Origin: Hyphomicrobium sp.
Lineage (GTDB): Bacteria > Pseudomonadota > Alphaproteobacteria > Rhizobiales > Hyphomicrobiaceae
NCBI GenBank assembly: GCA_017512425.1
Contig: JAFWGI010000015.1
Span: 551,803 to 615,802 of the forward strand
DNA: 64,000 nucleotides
Reading direction: 5' to 3'
Shown here: positions 8,976 to 18,302 of the stretch, piece after piece
Layout of the letters: every line of letters starts with the position of its first letter
How positions within the stretch are numbered: the stretch's first letter is position 1
Position numbers and translations under genes: made by a program
The notes under the pieces: model-generated
Databases searched by the model: none
What the model was told of the DNA's origin: nothing
Seen by the model: only the letters and a program-made list of their open reading frames with translations

Positions 8976-9966
8976 AAGTGTCGCTTTCGGCTTTAGCCGC
9001 AACTCCCGCGACCCGCGGATATGTCTTGATTTTTAGGGTGCTGTCGAGGCTATCGGCGTGCCCACCCATGGTCACAACGTCGAAGCGCTCTTTCAGCTGA
9101 CGCAGCGCGGTATCGACGACGCCAAGTTTTACATCGCGTGGCAGGCTCATGCCTGGGAAGAATGACATGGCGCTGGTGTCTTCAGCGCCAATGAATTCCG
9201 TCGGGTGCAATAAGATGGATGGCGCAACACCGGCAATCCGGCAGGCACGCAAAGCGTTCGTGAAATACGCATTCGCCAGCGCCGGGGAGCGCGTCGCGAG
9301 AAACATCACATACGTCAGATGAAACGGCGCGCGGGCGGCTGGCACTGTCGAAACCGGAATTTCCGTAAGAAGGCCTGTCGCCGTCTTCCATGCAAACGGC
9401 TTTATCGGACGAAGGCCGTCAGCGAGGGTGCCAAACATCGCCTTGCGCTGCTCGCGGCCTTCGCGATCAACGCTGCTTTTGGCAAAGTAATAAGCGCGCG
9501 CCAGTGGGCCGAGGAACGTCGGAAACGTAGAGGCATCGTACTGGTAGCCGCGCGCGCTTAAGACGTCGATCAGATCGGCGGAGAGCGCAAAGCTTGGTCC
9601 GCGGAATCCTTTCGTGCGCGCTCCGGTCACCTGGAAGATTGCATCCTCAGCGCTCGACAACTCTGCGTCGATCGCTTGCGTGTCCTTGCTCGCAATCCAG
9701 GGCTCATGATGAAAAGAGTGGTTCGCGATCTCGTGGCCCGCGTCGGCAATGCTGCGCAGCGCCTTTGCGTTTGCAGGCAGCGCCGCATCCTGGCCGACTA
9801 TAAAAAACGTGATCTTCAGCCCGTGCCGGTCGAGCACGCTCAGAATGCGCGGCACAACCTCGTCGAGATAGCCGGGAAAGCTTCGCCAAGCTGGATCACC
9901 GTTTGTCTTGAGGTACGTCCAGAGATTGTCGAGGTCGAGCGATAGACTTGCGATCGGTTTGCGCAT
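8947..9966 (-). CDS. Polysaccharide deacetylase (NodB homology domain)
   Basis: A 339-residue carbohydrate esterase-4 type protein. The start at 9966 has AGGATCGCAGAG directly before the ATG and gives MRKPIASLSLDLDNLW; a longer frame to 10062 lacks a site. The catalytic motifs look intact: SLDLDN (base and metal Asp), HEIANHSFHH (metal His pair) and FRGPSF (motif 3). It would remove N-acetyl groups from a hexosamine-containing polymer or its lipid-linked precursor. It has no clear signal peptide, so it may act in the cytoplasm. The FAD oxidoreductase gene ends ten bases upstream, so the two probably form an operon with the fusion gene at 11415. Confidence 0.85.
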   Translation of the reverse strand: MRKPIASLSLDLDNLWTYLKTNGDPAWRSFPGYLDEVVPRILSVLDRHGLKITFFIVGQDAALPANAKALRSIADAGHEIANHSFHHEPWIASKDTQAIDAELSSAEDAIFQVTGARTKGFRGPSFALSADLIDVLSARGYQYDASTFPTFLGPLARAYYFAKSSVDREGREQRKAMFGTLADGLRPIKPFAWKTATGLLTEIPVSTVPAARAPFHLTYVMFLATRSPALANAYFTNALRACRIAGVAPSILLHPTEFIGAEDTSAMSFFPGMSLPRDVKLGVVDTALRQLKERFDVVTMGGHADSLDSTLKIKTYPRVAGVAAKAESDTFNAKSKAHP

Positions 9967-9976
9967 CTCTGCGATC

Positions 9977-11365
9977 CTAGGCGGCGATCGGCGCTTTCGC
10001 GCGCGCGGCTGGCGTCGTCGAGCCTTGATCTGCGAGAAGGCGTTGCAATGTCGCTTCCGCAAGTTTGATCGTGTCGTTGACGTTAAGCGCAGCGTTCACA
10101 ATGTGCGCGGAGTTGACGATGAAGAGGCCAGGAACAGCCGTCTCCATTGGCGGCAAGCCGTCGGAGTAATTGAGTGTCGTAATCGACAAGACCTGGCGCG
10201 CGCGCGAAACACGGAATGCTTCGATTTCGTCGTCCGTCAGATCCGGATGCATGGATTTGAGCGACGCCAGGAAGCGCGCGCGTATCTCGTCGTCGCTAAG
10301 TTCAAAGAGCGGTGCATCCGACGGCACATAGGCTGGCAGATAGACGAGCGCCCGATCTTTGAAATGCTTTTGGTCGACGATCGCTGTCATTTCGATGACA
10401 GCGGTGTACGGCACGGTTTCATCAGCGATATACGTAATATAGGCATTACGCAGCGGCCGTTTCAGAAGCACCGACGCACAGACGATGCCTTGATAAATGA
10501 TACTCTTATGCCGTTTGACTTCGTCCGCGCTCAAGCCTTCGCAAACGCGGCACGCGATATCGGACGGCGCGGTAACGACGAGACGTTCAAATTGATCGGT
10601 TCCGCTGCCTGTTTCGATGGCGACGCCGCCATCCGTTGCGTAGATGCGTTTTGCTGGTGAACTCGTCTTGACGGTCACGCCAAGGGACTGAAGCCGCTCT
10701 GTCAGGCGGTCGATGACGGTATCGTACCCGCCCTCAACGCAGCCGAAAAGTTCGGTCTTTTGGGCGCCGGATTGCCGTGCGCCGTAGAAGCGCCGCATCA
10801 CGTTCCAGATGTAGGACGCGGAGGCGCGATGATAGTTATCGCCGAGCTTCGCGCGGACCAGCGGTCGCCAGATGCGCTCGAACGTGCGCCGGCCGGAAAG
10901 CTTCACGAGCCAGTCTTCGAGCTTCACCTTTTCGAGATGACGACCGTCCTTGACGCGCGACGCGTACATGATCGTTGCGCCAAGGCGGAACTTGTCGATC
11001 AGACCGAGCGGCGGAAAACGCAAAAAGTCGACGGAGTTGTTCAAAGGGTAGAACGTGCCGTCGATATAGAAATCGCTCTTGGTCTTCGCCCAGAAAATTT
11101 TATCGCTGAGACCGAGCTCGGCAAGAAGCCCCGTGAGGTACGTATCGGATTGCAGGATGACGTGGTAGTGGCGGTCCCACGTCACGTCACCGATCTGCCA
11201 GGCGTCGGCCAAACCGCCAAGACGTGGCGAAGCTTCGAGAACCGTTACGCGATGCCCGGCCTCGGCCAATCTGAGGGCGAAAGTCAAGCCGAGCATGCCG
11301 CCGCCGACAATACACCAGGACTGCCCCGACGCATTCGCAGCCGTATTCATTGCAGCCGTGCTCAT
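9977..11365 (-). CDS. FAD/NAD(P)-dependent oxidoreductase, amine oxidase-like
   Basis: A 462-residue flavoprotein. The dinucleotide-binding fold is at residues 17-50 with GGGMLGLTFALRLAEAGH and the downstream VTVLEASPRLGG, which is the pattern of protoporphyrinogen-oxidase and amine-oxidase type enzymes. The C-terminal end GLFIVNSAHIVNAALNVNDT completes the FAD site. Homologs occur in exopolysaccharide loci beside deacetylases and family-2 glycosyltransferases, where their substrate is usually unknown. AAAGGCGTTCG before the start ATG is a fair ribosome binding site. It lies between the fusion gene (49 bases upstream) and the deacetylase (10 bases downstream) on the same strand. Confidence 0.8.
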   Translation of the reverse strand: MSTAAMNTAANASGQSWCIVGGGMLGLTFALRLAEAGHRVTVLEASPRLGGLADAWQIGDVTWDRHYHVILQSDTYLTGLLAELGLSDKIFWAKTKSDFYIDGTFYPLNNSVDFLRFPPLGLIDKFRLGATIMYASRVKDGRHLEKVKLEDWLVKLSGRRTFERIWRPLVRAKLGDNYHRASASYIWNVMRRFYGARQSGAQKTELFGCVEGGYDTVIDRLTERLQSLGVTVKTSSPAKRIYATDGGVAIETGSGTDQFERLVVTAPSDIACRVCEGLSADEVKRHKSIIYQGIVCASVLLKRPLRNAYITYIADETVPYTAVIEMTAIVDQKHFKDRALVYLPAYVPSDAPLFELSDDEIRARFLASLKSMHPDLTDDEIEAFRVSRARQVLSITTLNYSDGLPPMETAVPGLFIVNSAHIVNAALNVNDTIKLAEATLQRLLADQGSTTPAARAKAPIAA

Positions 11366-11414
11366 CGAACGCCTTTACAAAAAAAGGAAGCTGAATTGCG
11401 GATCGGCAAGGTGC

Positions 11415-13103
11415 TTAGCGCGCTTTGCCGATGTCCGCGGTATCTGCCTTGACGCTGCCTGCCGGTAGAGCCCGCAATACAGCAAGGCGGCTCAGCAACC
11501 CGGCATGCTCGGTGATTGTCCGGCCGACTTTCATCTTGGAGATGCCAAGCACGCGCGCCTCTAGCACGGCCGGGCATTCAACGATCTTCGCACCGGCGCG
11601 ATCGAGCCTGACGAGAATTTCCGCGATGCCGGTGAAGCCGCTGTGCTGGAGGCGCATGTTGACGACGGCGCTGCGTCGGTAAATGCGGAAACACGCGGTG
11701 TAGGACGCGAGCTTGTTGCTCAAGACGTAGCGATACAACTGCGAGGCACCGCGCGACAGCAGTAACCGCCATGCCGGAACGTTCATCACGCCACCATCGC
11801 GATGATAGGGCGATGCCGTAACAAGCGCGACGTCATCCTTCAGCAACGGGATCATCGTTGCGAGATGCGACGGGTCGAATGTGCAGTCGGCGTCGATGAC
11901 GCACAGCACTTCGTCGCGCGCGGCTGCAAATCCCGTGAGGCACGCTGCTGCGATGCCACGGTTCTGCGGATGCTGCACGATTTGGCAATTGGAACGGCCG
12001 CCGAACTGACGCTGCAAGCCTTCGAGCGTTTTGTCCTTCGAACCATCGTCGACGAATACAAACGAGAGCTTGTACTTGTCTGCCGTCTGCGCCGCAAAGT
12101 GATCGAGCGAGCGTCCGAGATATGAAATCGACTGCTCTTCGTTGTAGCACGGTACGATGACGGTCACGGGCAATAGCTGGTCTGCGTCTGCCGCGGCATG
12201 CGCCGAGACAGGCATCGCAGCGTCGGCCTGGACAGCCGGCGCGTGCGTGACCGGCTTGGCGTCAAGGCGCAGGTAATTTGCGGCGGTGTCGAATTTATAG
12301 TTTGCGAGGTACGACTCGACGCGCTCGCCCATCGTTTCGAGATTTCGGTACTGCCGGATACGCTTCATCATCGGCAAACCGGAAATGCGCGGTTGTGCCG
12401 GATCGAGCTCCCAGACGTGAAAATAGAAGACGAGCGGATCGCTAGAGCGCGCAGCGCTTTCCGCAAACCGCTGACGCACAAATTCGGCTGGCAACTGCCG
12501 GAGATAATTGCCGCCAGAAATCGGAAGATCGAAACCGGCGAACCGCCAACTGGCCAACGGCAATTCGACAATATTGCGTGCCTGGCGGCGATCGGCGCCG
12601 GCGGGCGGTTGCTTACCGGATTTCAGCGAGAAGCCAAGGCGGCGAAGGCTCGAGTCATAGCGGTAGCCTGCGCGCTCAAGAGCTTCTAACGCCCACATGT
12701 CTTTCTCGGCGAACCAGCCGCGCGCGATTCGGTATCCGAGCACTTCCTCTCCGGTTGCCCGTTCGATCGCGATGCGCGACTGCAATGCGTCGGCTTCGAA
12801 TTCAGAACGCGACATCTGCTCGAGCGAGCGATGGAAGTAGCCTTTGCTCGCAACTTCATGACCGCGGCGCGCGACTTCGCGCACGACGTCCGGCATTTTG
12901 TCCGCGATCCAACCGACCGTGAAGAACGTCGCCTTTTGATTGTAGCGATCGAGAAGATCGAGGGTCGTTTCGACGTTCTGAGCGACGCGCGATTCAAATC
13001 GTAGCCAATGCCGCTGCGGGATCGCCGCGCTCAACGGGCCAACCTGAAAATAATCTTCGAGGTGGACCGTCAGAATATGCGAACGATTTTGACCTGAACT
13101 CAT
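11415..13103 (-). CDS. Fusion of a DUF3473-type polysaccharide deacetylase and a GT2 glycosyltransferase
   Basis: A 562-residue two-domain protein. Residues 1-280 match the deacetylase type with a DUF3473 end that is common in exosortase/EPS loci (HLEDYFQV at the start, FYFHVWELDP near residue 230). Residues 300-540 are a GT2 domain with VTVIVPCYNEEQS, the FVFVDDGSKD donor site and VIDADCTFDPSHL (DXD-like). The deacetylase motifs are altered: the usual VDVED reads VHLED, the HGYxH metal motif reads KGYFH, and the RAP motif reads RIARGW. The GT2 half looks intact. The protein may therefore bind the polymer with one half and transfer sugar with the other. It probably leads a three-gene operon with the FAD oxidoreductase and the second deacetylase. 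Confidence 0.85.
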   Translation of the reverse strand: MSSGQNRSHILTVHLEDYFQVGPLSAAIPQRHWLRFESRVAQNVETTLDLLDRYNQKATFFTVGWIADKMPDVVREVARRGHEVASKGYFHRSLEQMSRSEFEADALQSRIAIERATGEEVLGYRIARGWFAEKDMWALEALERAGYRYDSSLRRLGFSLKSGKQPPAGADRRQARNIVELPLASWRFAGFDLPISGGNYLRQLPAEFVRQRFAESAARSSDPLVFYFHVWELDPAQPRISGLPMMKRIRQYRNLETMGERVESYLANYKFDTAANYLRLDAKPVTHAPAVQADAAMPVSAHAAADADQLLPVTVIVPCYNEEQSISYLGRSLDHFAAQTADKYKLSFVFVDDGSKDKTLEGLQRQFGGRSNCQIVQHPQNRGIAAACLTGFAAARDEVLCVIDADCTFDPSHLATMIPLLKDDVALVTASPYHRDGGVMNVPAWRLLLSRGASQLYRYVLSNKLASYTACFRIYRRSAVVNMRLQHSGFTGIAEILVRLDRAGAKIVECPAVLEARVLGISKMKVGRTITEHAGLLSRLAVLRALPAGSVKADTADIGKAR

Positions 13104-13277
13104 TTTGAATACCTACTCGAACAACGAATGCGAAACGTTTCAACTATGACGTTCTGCGGTGCTGCAAATTCATTGAACCAATTGCAGCATTTAACTCCGG
13201 CAGTAATTCGTGTGCAACTGCGAATGATGTTCACTGGTTACTATCGTACGGGAGTCGAATTCCGGGATACGAAAATG

Positions 13278-14129
13278 TCATTTTTGATCCATTGCTGATC
13301 TGTCATTTGTCCAGTGCGTCCGCGCGCTTTGTTGATGCGCAGGCTGTAACCAATCTTCAGCCGGCGCCGGCAAGAGTGGTTCGGTCGCGAGCAAATAAAA
13401 GAACATTCCGGCGCATTCTGCGTAGCGCTTGCTGAGCCGCGATGGATTCGTCGCGAGGCGCCAAGCCCATTCCATGCCGTGGTTCCGTAATACGGCTGGC
13501 GCGCGCAGCTGTTTACCAGCGACAAAATCAAGAGCCGCGCCAACGCAGACGAAGCAGCACTTGAGGCCTTTTGAACGGGCGTAATTGGCAAAGATTTCCT
13601 GTTTCGGTGCGCCGACGGCAACAAAACAGAGTGCCGCACCGGACGCGCGGATGTTTTTGATTGCCTCATCCGCTTCGACCCCTGTCGGATCGAATTTTTG
13701 CGATGGCGACATTGAACCGGCGATCGGCACGCGACCTTCGGTACGCGCGACGAGCTCTTCGCCGACCCGCGCGACGACGCCGGGCGTGCTGCCGAACAAG
13801 AATACAGGAAGCTGTTCCTGCGCCGCCTGATCGATAAGCGGTAAAAACAGATCGGCTCCAGTCGTGCGCTCGACCGGACGGCGTTGCCGGCGTGCAAGCC
13901 AGGCTATCGGCCATCCATCAGCGGTCACGACGTCGGCGGTCGCATATGCGGCGCGGAACTGTTCATTCCGGCGCAACTGGACCGTGTGATCGAGATTCAT
14001 CGTAAATGCGGATGCCGGCCGGCGAGATTTTGCAAGCGTAATGATCTGCCGGATTGCGATGCTGCCGTCAGCGGCGGTAATCGCTATTCCGCAAACAGTT
14101 GGCAATTCGAAATTCGGATACGCAGACAT
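13278..14129 (-). CDS. WecG/TagA/CpsF family glycosyltransferase
   Basis: A 283-residue enzyme. The start at 14129 has GGAGTAAGT before the ATG and gives MSAYPNFELPTVCGI; the frame continues upstream to 14186 without a better site. Key family segments are present: FTMNLDHTVQLRRN with the conserved Asp, VTADGWPIAWLARR, LCFVAVGAPKQEIFA and FVCVGAALDFVAG. It would transfer an activated sugar to an undecaprenyl-linked acceptor at the membrane. It is the complete counterpart of the truncated gene at the left edge. It lies downstream of the Wzz-like gene on the same strand with a gap of about 150 bases. Confidence 0.87.
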   Translation of the reverse strand: MSAYPNFELPTVCGIAITAADGSIAIRQIITLAKSRRPASAFTMNLDHTVQLRRNEQFRAAYATADVVTADGWPIAWLARRQRRPVERTTGADLFLPLIDQAAQEQLPVFLFGSTPGVVARVGEELVARTEGRVPIAGSMSPSQKFDPTGVEADEAIKNIRASGAALCFVAVGAPKQEIFANYARSKGLKCCFVCVGAALDFVAGKQLRAPAVLRNHGMEWAWRLATNPSRLSKRYAECAGMFFYLLATEPLLPAPAEDWLQPAHQQSARTHWTNDRSAMDQK

Positions 14130-14277
14130 ACTTACTCCGACTTGCTGTTCGTCAGAACCGGAAGGAACACATTCCCAAATTCCCATTCGCCAGCACGTAT
14201 TTTTCTTTCTGCACTATTTTCGAATGGACCGCTATGCGGTTCATCGATCACGTTTTGCGAAAAGGCCTGCGACACGA

Positions 14278-16536
14278 TCACGTTGCTCCGAATGTCAGAA
14301 CGGTACCTGCAATGCGGTCGCGGGCCGGTTCCAGTATTTGCATCATATCGTCAATGTCGGCCCGGGTTGTTGACCCGGAGCGCGCGACTACGAACACAAG
14401 ATTGGCCGCTGGCAATAAGGTTGTCGCAGCTTCGTCATCCAGCAGCGCTCCTGCGTCGATGAAAATCCAGTCGTAGTCCTGGCTCAGCAGATTAAGCCCC
14501 GCCACGAGGCGGCGGCGCTGCTGGATGCGCAGAGTTCGTAAATCGGCGAGTGCGATTGGCAAAAACGACATGCCGGAGCTCTCGTCGCGGGTAACGACTT
14601 TGAGCAGGTGCTCCTTGCTGTCGAGAATGACGGTCGTCGTTTTTGCAAGGTCGGCGGCAAAAAGAGCCGATAACTCCGGATTGGTCGATGTAGCGTCGAC
14701 GAGCAGGACACGTTCGCCGGACACGGCCGCGCTGTGTGCGGTCGCCAGGACAGCGGCCGAATTTCCGGCTTGCGCGCGTGCGGATGCGAACATCACGGTG
14801 TTTGGCCGTCCCGCGCGGCCGAGCGACTTGATCTTCGACAAGAGCCGCAATATCGCCTGCTGATAGGCTGCGGACGCGCTGTCGGCGGATTTATCGAGAG
14901 CTGCGAGAAGATCACTATGCTGAATTCCGCGGCGGGCGCCGATCTGTAACCACTTTGCGGTGCGATTGAGCTCAGGGATCACGGACAGGCTCGATGTGCC
15001 GGTGTGATCTGCGACGTCGGCGGCAGTCACGATCGACGCCTCAGCATCGGCGTCGCGCAGCGCCCAGAGCGTGCCGGCTGCCAGTCCCGACAGCAGACTA
15101 AATGCCAGAACAAACAATGGGATTGGCCGCGACGGCGCATTCGCCGGGACAGCGGGACTAATGACGCGCGCATCGGTCGTCGTGATGTTCTCCTGTTCTT
15201 GCGTCGCTTTCGAGCGGGCGAGGAAGGTCTGCAGCAATTCGCGGCTGGTTGCGACCTCCTGTTCGAGCTCGCGCTCGCGAATTTGCGCCGTATTCTGCTG
15301 CGTCAGATCTTGCTTAGCTTTTTCGAGCTGCTTTTCGAGTTCCGCGACGCGATTGCTGGCGACGCGGTGTGCGCTTTCTGCGGCCGTCGCGACGCGCTTC
15401 AACTCAGCCGTTATCTGAGCTCTGACGGCAGTCATTTGTGACCGGACATCGACGATCGCCGGATGACTTGGCTGCAACTGTGAGGAGAGGGATGCCTCTC
15501 GGCGCGCAACTTGTGCGTATTGCTCGCGCAAGCGCGCAATCAATCCGGTCTGACCGGCGTCACCCAGGACGTCGGGTTCAGCTCCGGATTTGATCGCTGT
15601 TTGGATTTGATCGCGTTGCGCCTTGCGTTCCGTCTCAGCACCTTTTGCGGTTACCAGTTCGGCGGACAGCCGCGTCAGCTGCTGTTCGTTAATGACCCCG
15701 CCTTCGGCGGTCAGAATCTGGTTCGCCTTCTTATATTGATCAGCGTGCAGTTCTGCCTGCCGTACCTGGTTGCGCAATTCGTCCAGGCGCGCGTCGATTA
15801 GCGCGTTGGTTTGTTTGGCCTCGCGGCTTTTCGTGCTGGTCTGGTCGGCGAAGTAGGCGTCAATGACCGTATTGACGATCGCGGCCGACTTTTCGGCCGA
15901 CTGCGTCGTTGCGGTGACGTCGATGACATAGGTTTTGGCGGCACGCGAAACGCGAAGGATTTTCTCGAGCGTCGCGAGCGCACGCTCAGACGGCGTTCCC
16001 GGAGAGCGGCCAGGGACCAGGGCCTTGATAATGTTGTTGATGATCGGCGACCGTTCGGCCGCAAATTCAGGATCGTCGGCAAGCTTAAGCTTATCAACGA
16101 CCTGCTTCAGTACGCCTTCCGAGGAGATGATGGTGACCTGGCTTTCGAGCAGCGTCGTGTCCGGGCCGATGCCGCCCGGCACGATTTCATCAATTTTGCG
16201 GGCGCGTGGATCGACGAACAGCGAGGCGGTCGACGAATACATGGGTGTCGCCGTCCATAGATAAAGTTGCCCGATCAGCAGAGCGGACAGCGTGGCGAGG
16301 GCGACCGTTTTCCAGTTCGCCCGAAGGCGCCGGCAAAGGCGCGCGGCGTCTTCGATTGGACTGGTTAACTCCAGCCTCGGCTGCGCGGCCGTGTGTGCGG
16401 CGCGCTGAGCAATGCTGCCGTGCGGCATCGTCCTGCGGTGCTGCGCCAAAGACTCCTCTCCGGCTGCCGGCGATGGCGGCAACTCTGTTGCACCCATTCC
16501 GATAGCCTTGCCAAAACGCGGCGTGGACTGTTCCAT
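14278..16536 (-). CDS. Polysaccharide co-polymerase with BY-kinase-type C-terminal domain, degenerate P-loop
   Basis: A 752-residue Wzz/ExoP-like protein that would sit in the inner membrane and control chain length and export of the polysaccharide. The first membrane segment is near residue 80, followed by the Wzz region (SSTASLFVDPRARKIDE), long coiled-coil stretches around 230-430 and a second membrane segment near 490. The C-terminal 200 residues resemble a tyrosine autokinase: the Walker A' region VLLVDATSTNP and the Walker B region WIFIDAG can be seen. The Walker A loop reads ARAQAGNSAA, with Asn where the Lys should be, and there is no C-terminal tyrosine cluster. Kinase activity is therefore doubtful. 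It diverges from the priming transferase gene. Confidence 0.85.
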   Translation of the reverse strand: MEQSTPRFGKAIGMGATELPPSPAAGEESLAQHRRTMPHGSIAQRAAHTAAQPRLELTSPIEDAARLCRRLRANWKTVALATLSALLIGQLYLWTATPMYSSTASLFVDPRARKIDEIVPGGIGPDTTLLESQVTIISSEGVLKQVVDKLKLADDPEFAAERSPIINNIIKALVPGRSPGTPSERALATLEKILRVSRAAKTYVIDVTATTQSAEKSAAIVNTVIDAYFADQTSTKSREAKQTNALIDARLDELRNQVRQAELHADQYKKANQILTAEGGVINEQQLTRLSAELVTAKGAETERKAQRDQIQTAIKSGAEPDVLGDAGQTGLIARLREQYAQVARREASLSSQLQPSHPAIVDVRSQMTAVRAQITAELKRVATAAESAHRVASNRVAELEKQLEKAKQDLTQQNTAQIRERELEQEVATSRELLQTFLARSKATQEQENITTTDARVISPAVPANAPSRPIPLFVLAFSLLSGLAAGTLWALRDADAEASIVTAADVADHTGTSSLSVIPELNRTAKWLQIGARRGIQHSDLLAALDKSADSASAAYQQAILRLLSKIKSLGRAGRPNTVMFASARAQAGNSAAVLATAHSAAVSGERVLLVDATSTNPELSALFAADLAKTTTVILDSKEHLLKVVTRDESSGMSFLPIALADLRTLRIQQRRRLVAGLNLLSQDYDWIFIDAGALLDDEAATTLLPAANLVFVVARSGSTTRADIDDMMQILEPARDRIAGTVLTFGAT

Positions 16537-16736
16537 TTTGAGACCTTCGCGACCGTACCACCGGAAAAAGTGGGTCGTTGCACAACCCCTCGTTGCCGTT
16601 CGAGCGGCCGCCGGTGGAGGTTGGCTGCCGCGAGGAGTGTTGATGCAAAGTGCATGCCCTGTTCGCCGCGGCCGCCAAAACCGGAGTCTTCGCGCCCCTA
16701 TGACTCCGCGCGCCAGTCCGTGTTATATTTCGCGAG

Positions 16737-16756
16737 GTGATATAGGCCTTTATCAC
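16737..16756. promoter_or_regulatory. Inverted repeat between the divergent co-polymerase and priming-transferase genes
   Basis: GTGATA at 16737-16742 and TATCAC at 16751-16756 form perfect arms around the 8-base spacer TAGGCCTT. It lies in the 289-base divergent intergenic region (16537-16825), which holds no gene I can support. The size and spacing suit a dimeric regulator's operator acting on the priming transferase, the co-polymerase gene or both. No regulator is encoded nearby. Confidence 0.4.
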
Positions 16757-16825
16757 GTTTGAAGAAACTGTTGTGTTCGCTCTGTCATTATAACGTATTG
16801 GCAATGACGCAGCCTTCAGCGACGG

Positions 16826-18298
16826 TTGCGGGCGAAATGCAAGCGATGGCGGGTGTTTGTGTTCGGTAGCGTTGGTCACGACGGGGCGCCCAAAGCCGGG
16901 CGCGCTTCCAAGTTCGCGGTGTCGAGCACCGCGTTCGCCGCGACAGCATTCGTGTTCGAATTGAGCTCCATCATCGCGATCGCCGTCGTAACGGGAATTG
17001 CCTATCACGCAATCTTTTATTCAGAGCCGGGCGTCGTCGAGCAATACGTCAGAATTGGCGGCATGGCAGGTCTCGTTTACGCTCTGACGTTTCTGGTGCG
17101 CGACGAGTACAGCGTTGTTCGTCTGCTTGAAGGCCATCGCGACAACATGCGTGCGGTCGTTGTCTGGAGCGCGACGTTTGTCGTGCTCGCGGCAATCGGC
17201 TTTTTGACCAAAAGCACAGCCATTTTTTCGCGCGGCTGGCTGTTATCTTTTTACACCGCCGGGTTGCCGCTCGTCATTGCGCTGAATGCCGCCGTCCAGC
17301 ACAGCCTGATGGCGCTGATCCACCGCAACATCGTGCGCCGCCGCCGGTTGATGATTGTTGGATGCGAAGATGAGATCGCGCGGCTGACTCGCGAAATATC
17401 AGATGGCGCCGCGAGCGTTTATGTAGCGGCGCGCGCCGTTATCCCGGCAAATGCCGACGGCGCCGAGACCGCAGAATTTCTGCATAATGCGGCGGCCAAT
17501 GCGCGCGCTCTCGGAATTGAAGATGTCGTCATATCAAGCAGCCTGTCACGCACCGAGTTTCTCGATCAGGCGATTGCGGCTTTTCAGCTTCTGCCGGTTG
17601 CCATTCACGTCGGCGCCAGCGGTTTGTTGGTCCGCTTCAAAGACGCGGAAGTGGCGCGCTTTGGACGGGCGACGACACTATCTTTAACGCGTCATCCGCT
17701 TGGTCCGTTCGAAGCCTTGTTCAAGCGCGCCATAGATGTCGTGACGTCAGGTCTCGCACTTGTTCTGCTAAGCCCGTTGCTGGCTATCCTCGCGGCGCTC
17801 GTCAAGTTGGATTCGCCCGGTCCAGTTTTCTTCCGTCAGCGCCGGCGCGGTTACAATCTCGTCGAATTCGATATCTGGAAATTTCGCACGATGTCGACGC
17901 TCGATAATGGCGACGTCATTCAGCAAGCGACTGAAAACGACGCGCGCGTGACCCGGTTCGGCGCGCTGTTGCGCAAGTACTCGCTCGATGAGCTTCCACA
18001 GCTCATCAATGTATTCTTCGGCGAGATGTCACTTGTCGGGCCGCGCCCACATGCCGTCGCGCATGACGAATTTTTCGAGAAGCGTATCGCAATGTATCCG
18101 CGCCGTTTGAACATGAAGCCGGGGATTACCGGCTGGGCGCAAGTCAACGGCTTCCGGGGCGCGACCGAGGTTGACGAAAAGATGCAGCGCCGCGTCGAGC
18201 ACGATCTTTATTACATCGACAACTGGTCGGTGGCGTTCGACGCCTACATCGTGCTGCTGACGATCTTTTCCCGCAAGGCGTCGCAGAACGCCTATTGA
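16826..18298 (+). CDS. Undecaprenyl-phosphate sugar phosphotransferase (WbaP/WcaJ-like polyisoprenyl-phosphate hexose-1-phosphate transferase)
   Basis: A protein of up to 490 residues that starts polysaccharide synthesis by moving a sugar-1-phosphate from a UDP-sugar to undecaprenyl phosphate. Four hydrophobic segments lie within residues 25-165, a Rossmann-like soluble domain in the middle and the catalytic domain at 290-490. The catalytic domain has the membrane re-entrant helix, PVFFRQRRRGYN, IWKFRTM, LDELPQLINVFFGEMS, LVGPRPH and the end KPGITGWAQVNG. The start is unclear: TTG at 16826 or GTG at 16853 or 16859, none with a strong binding site. A 21-codon frame from ATG 16804 overlaps it. 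It diverges from the co-polymerase gene and converges with the HlyD gene four bases away. Confidence 0.88.
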   Translation: MRAKCKRWRVFVFGSVGHDGAPKAGRASKFAVSSTAFAATAFVFELSSIIAIAVVTGIAYHAIFYSEPGVVEQYVRIGGMAGLVYALTFLVRDEYSVVRLLEGHRDNMRAVVVWSATFVVLAAIGFLTKSTAIFSRGWLLSFYTAGLPLVIALNAAVQHSLMALIHRNIVRRRRLMIVGCEDEIARLTREISDGAASVYVAARAVIPANADGAETAEFLHNAAANARALGIEDVVISSSLSRTEFLDQAIAAFQLLPVAIHVGASGLLVRFKDAEVARFGRATTLSLTRHPLGPFEALFKRAIDVVTSGLALVLLSPLLAILAALVKLDSPGPVFFRQRRRGYNLVEFDIWKFRTMSTLDNGDVIQQATENDARVTRFGALLRKYSLDELPQLINVFFGEMSLVGPRPHAVAHDEFFEKRIAMYPRRLNMKPGITGWAQVNGFRGATEVDEKMQRRVEHDLYYIDNWSVAFDAYIVLLTIFSRKASQNAY

Positions 18299-18302
18299 GC
18301 CG

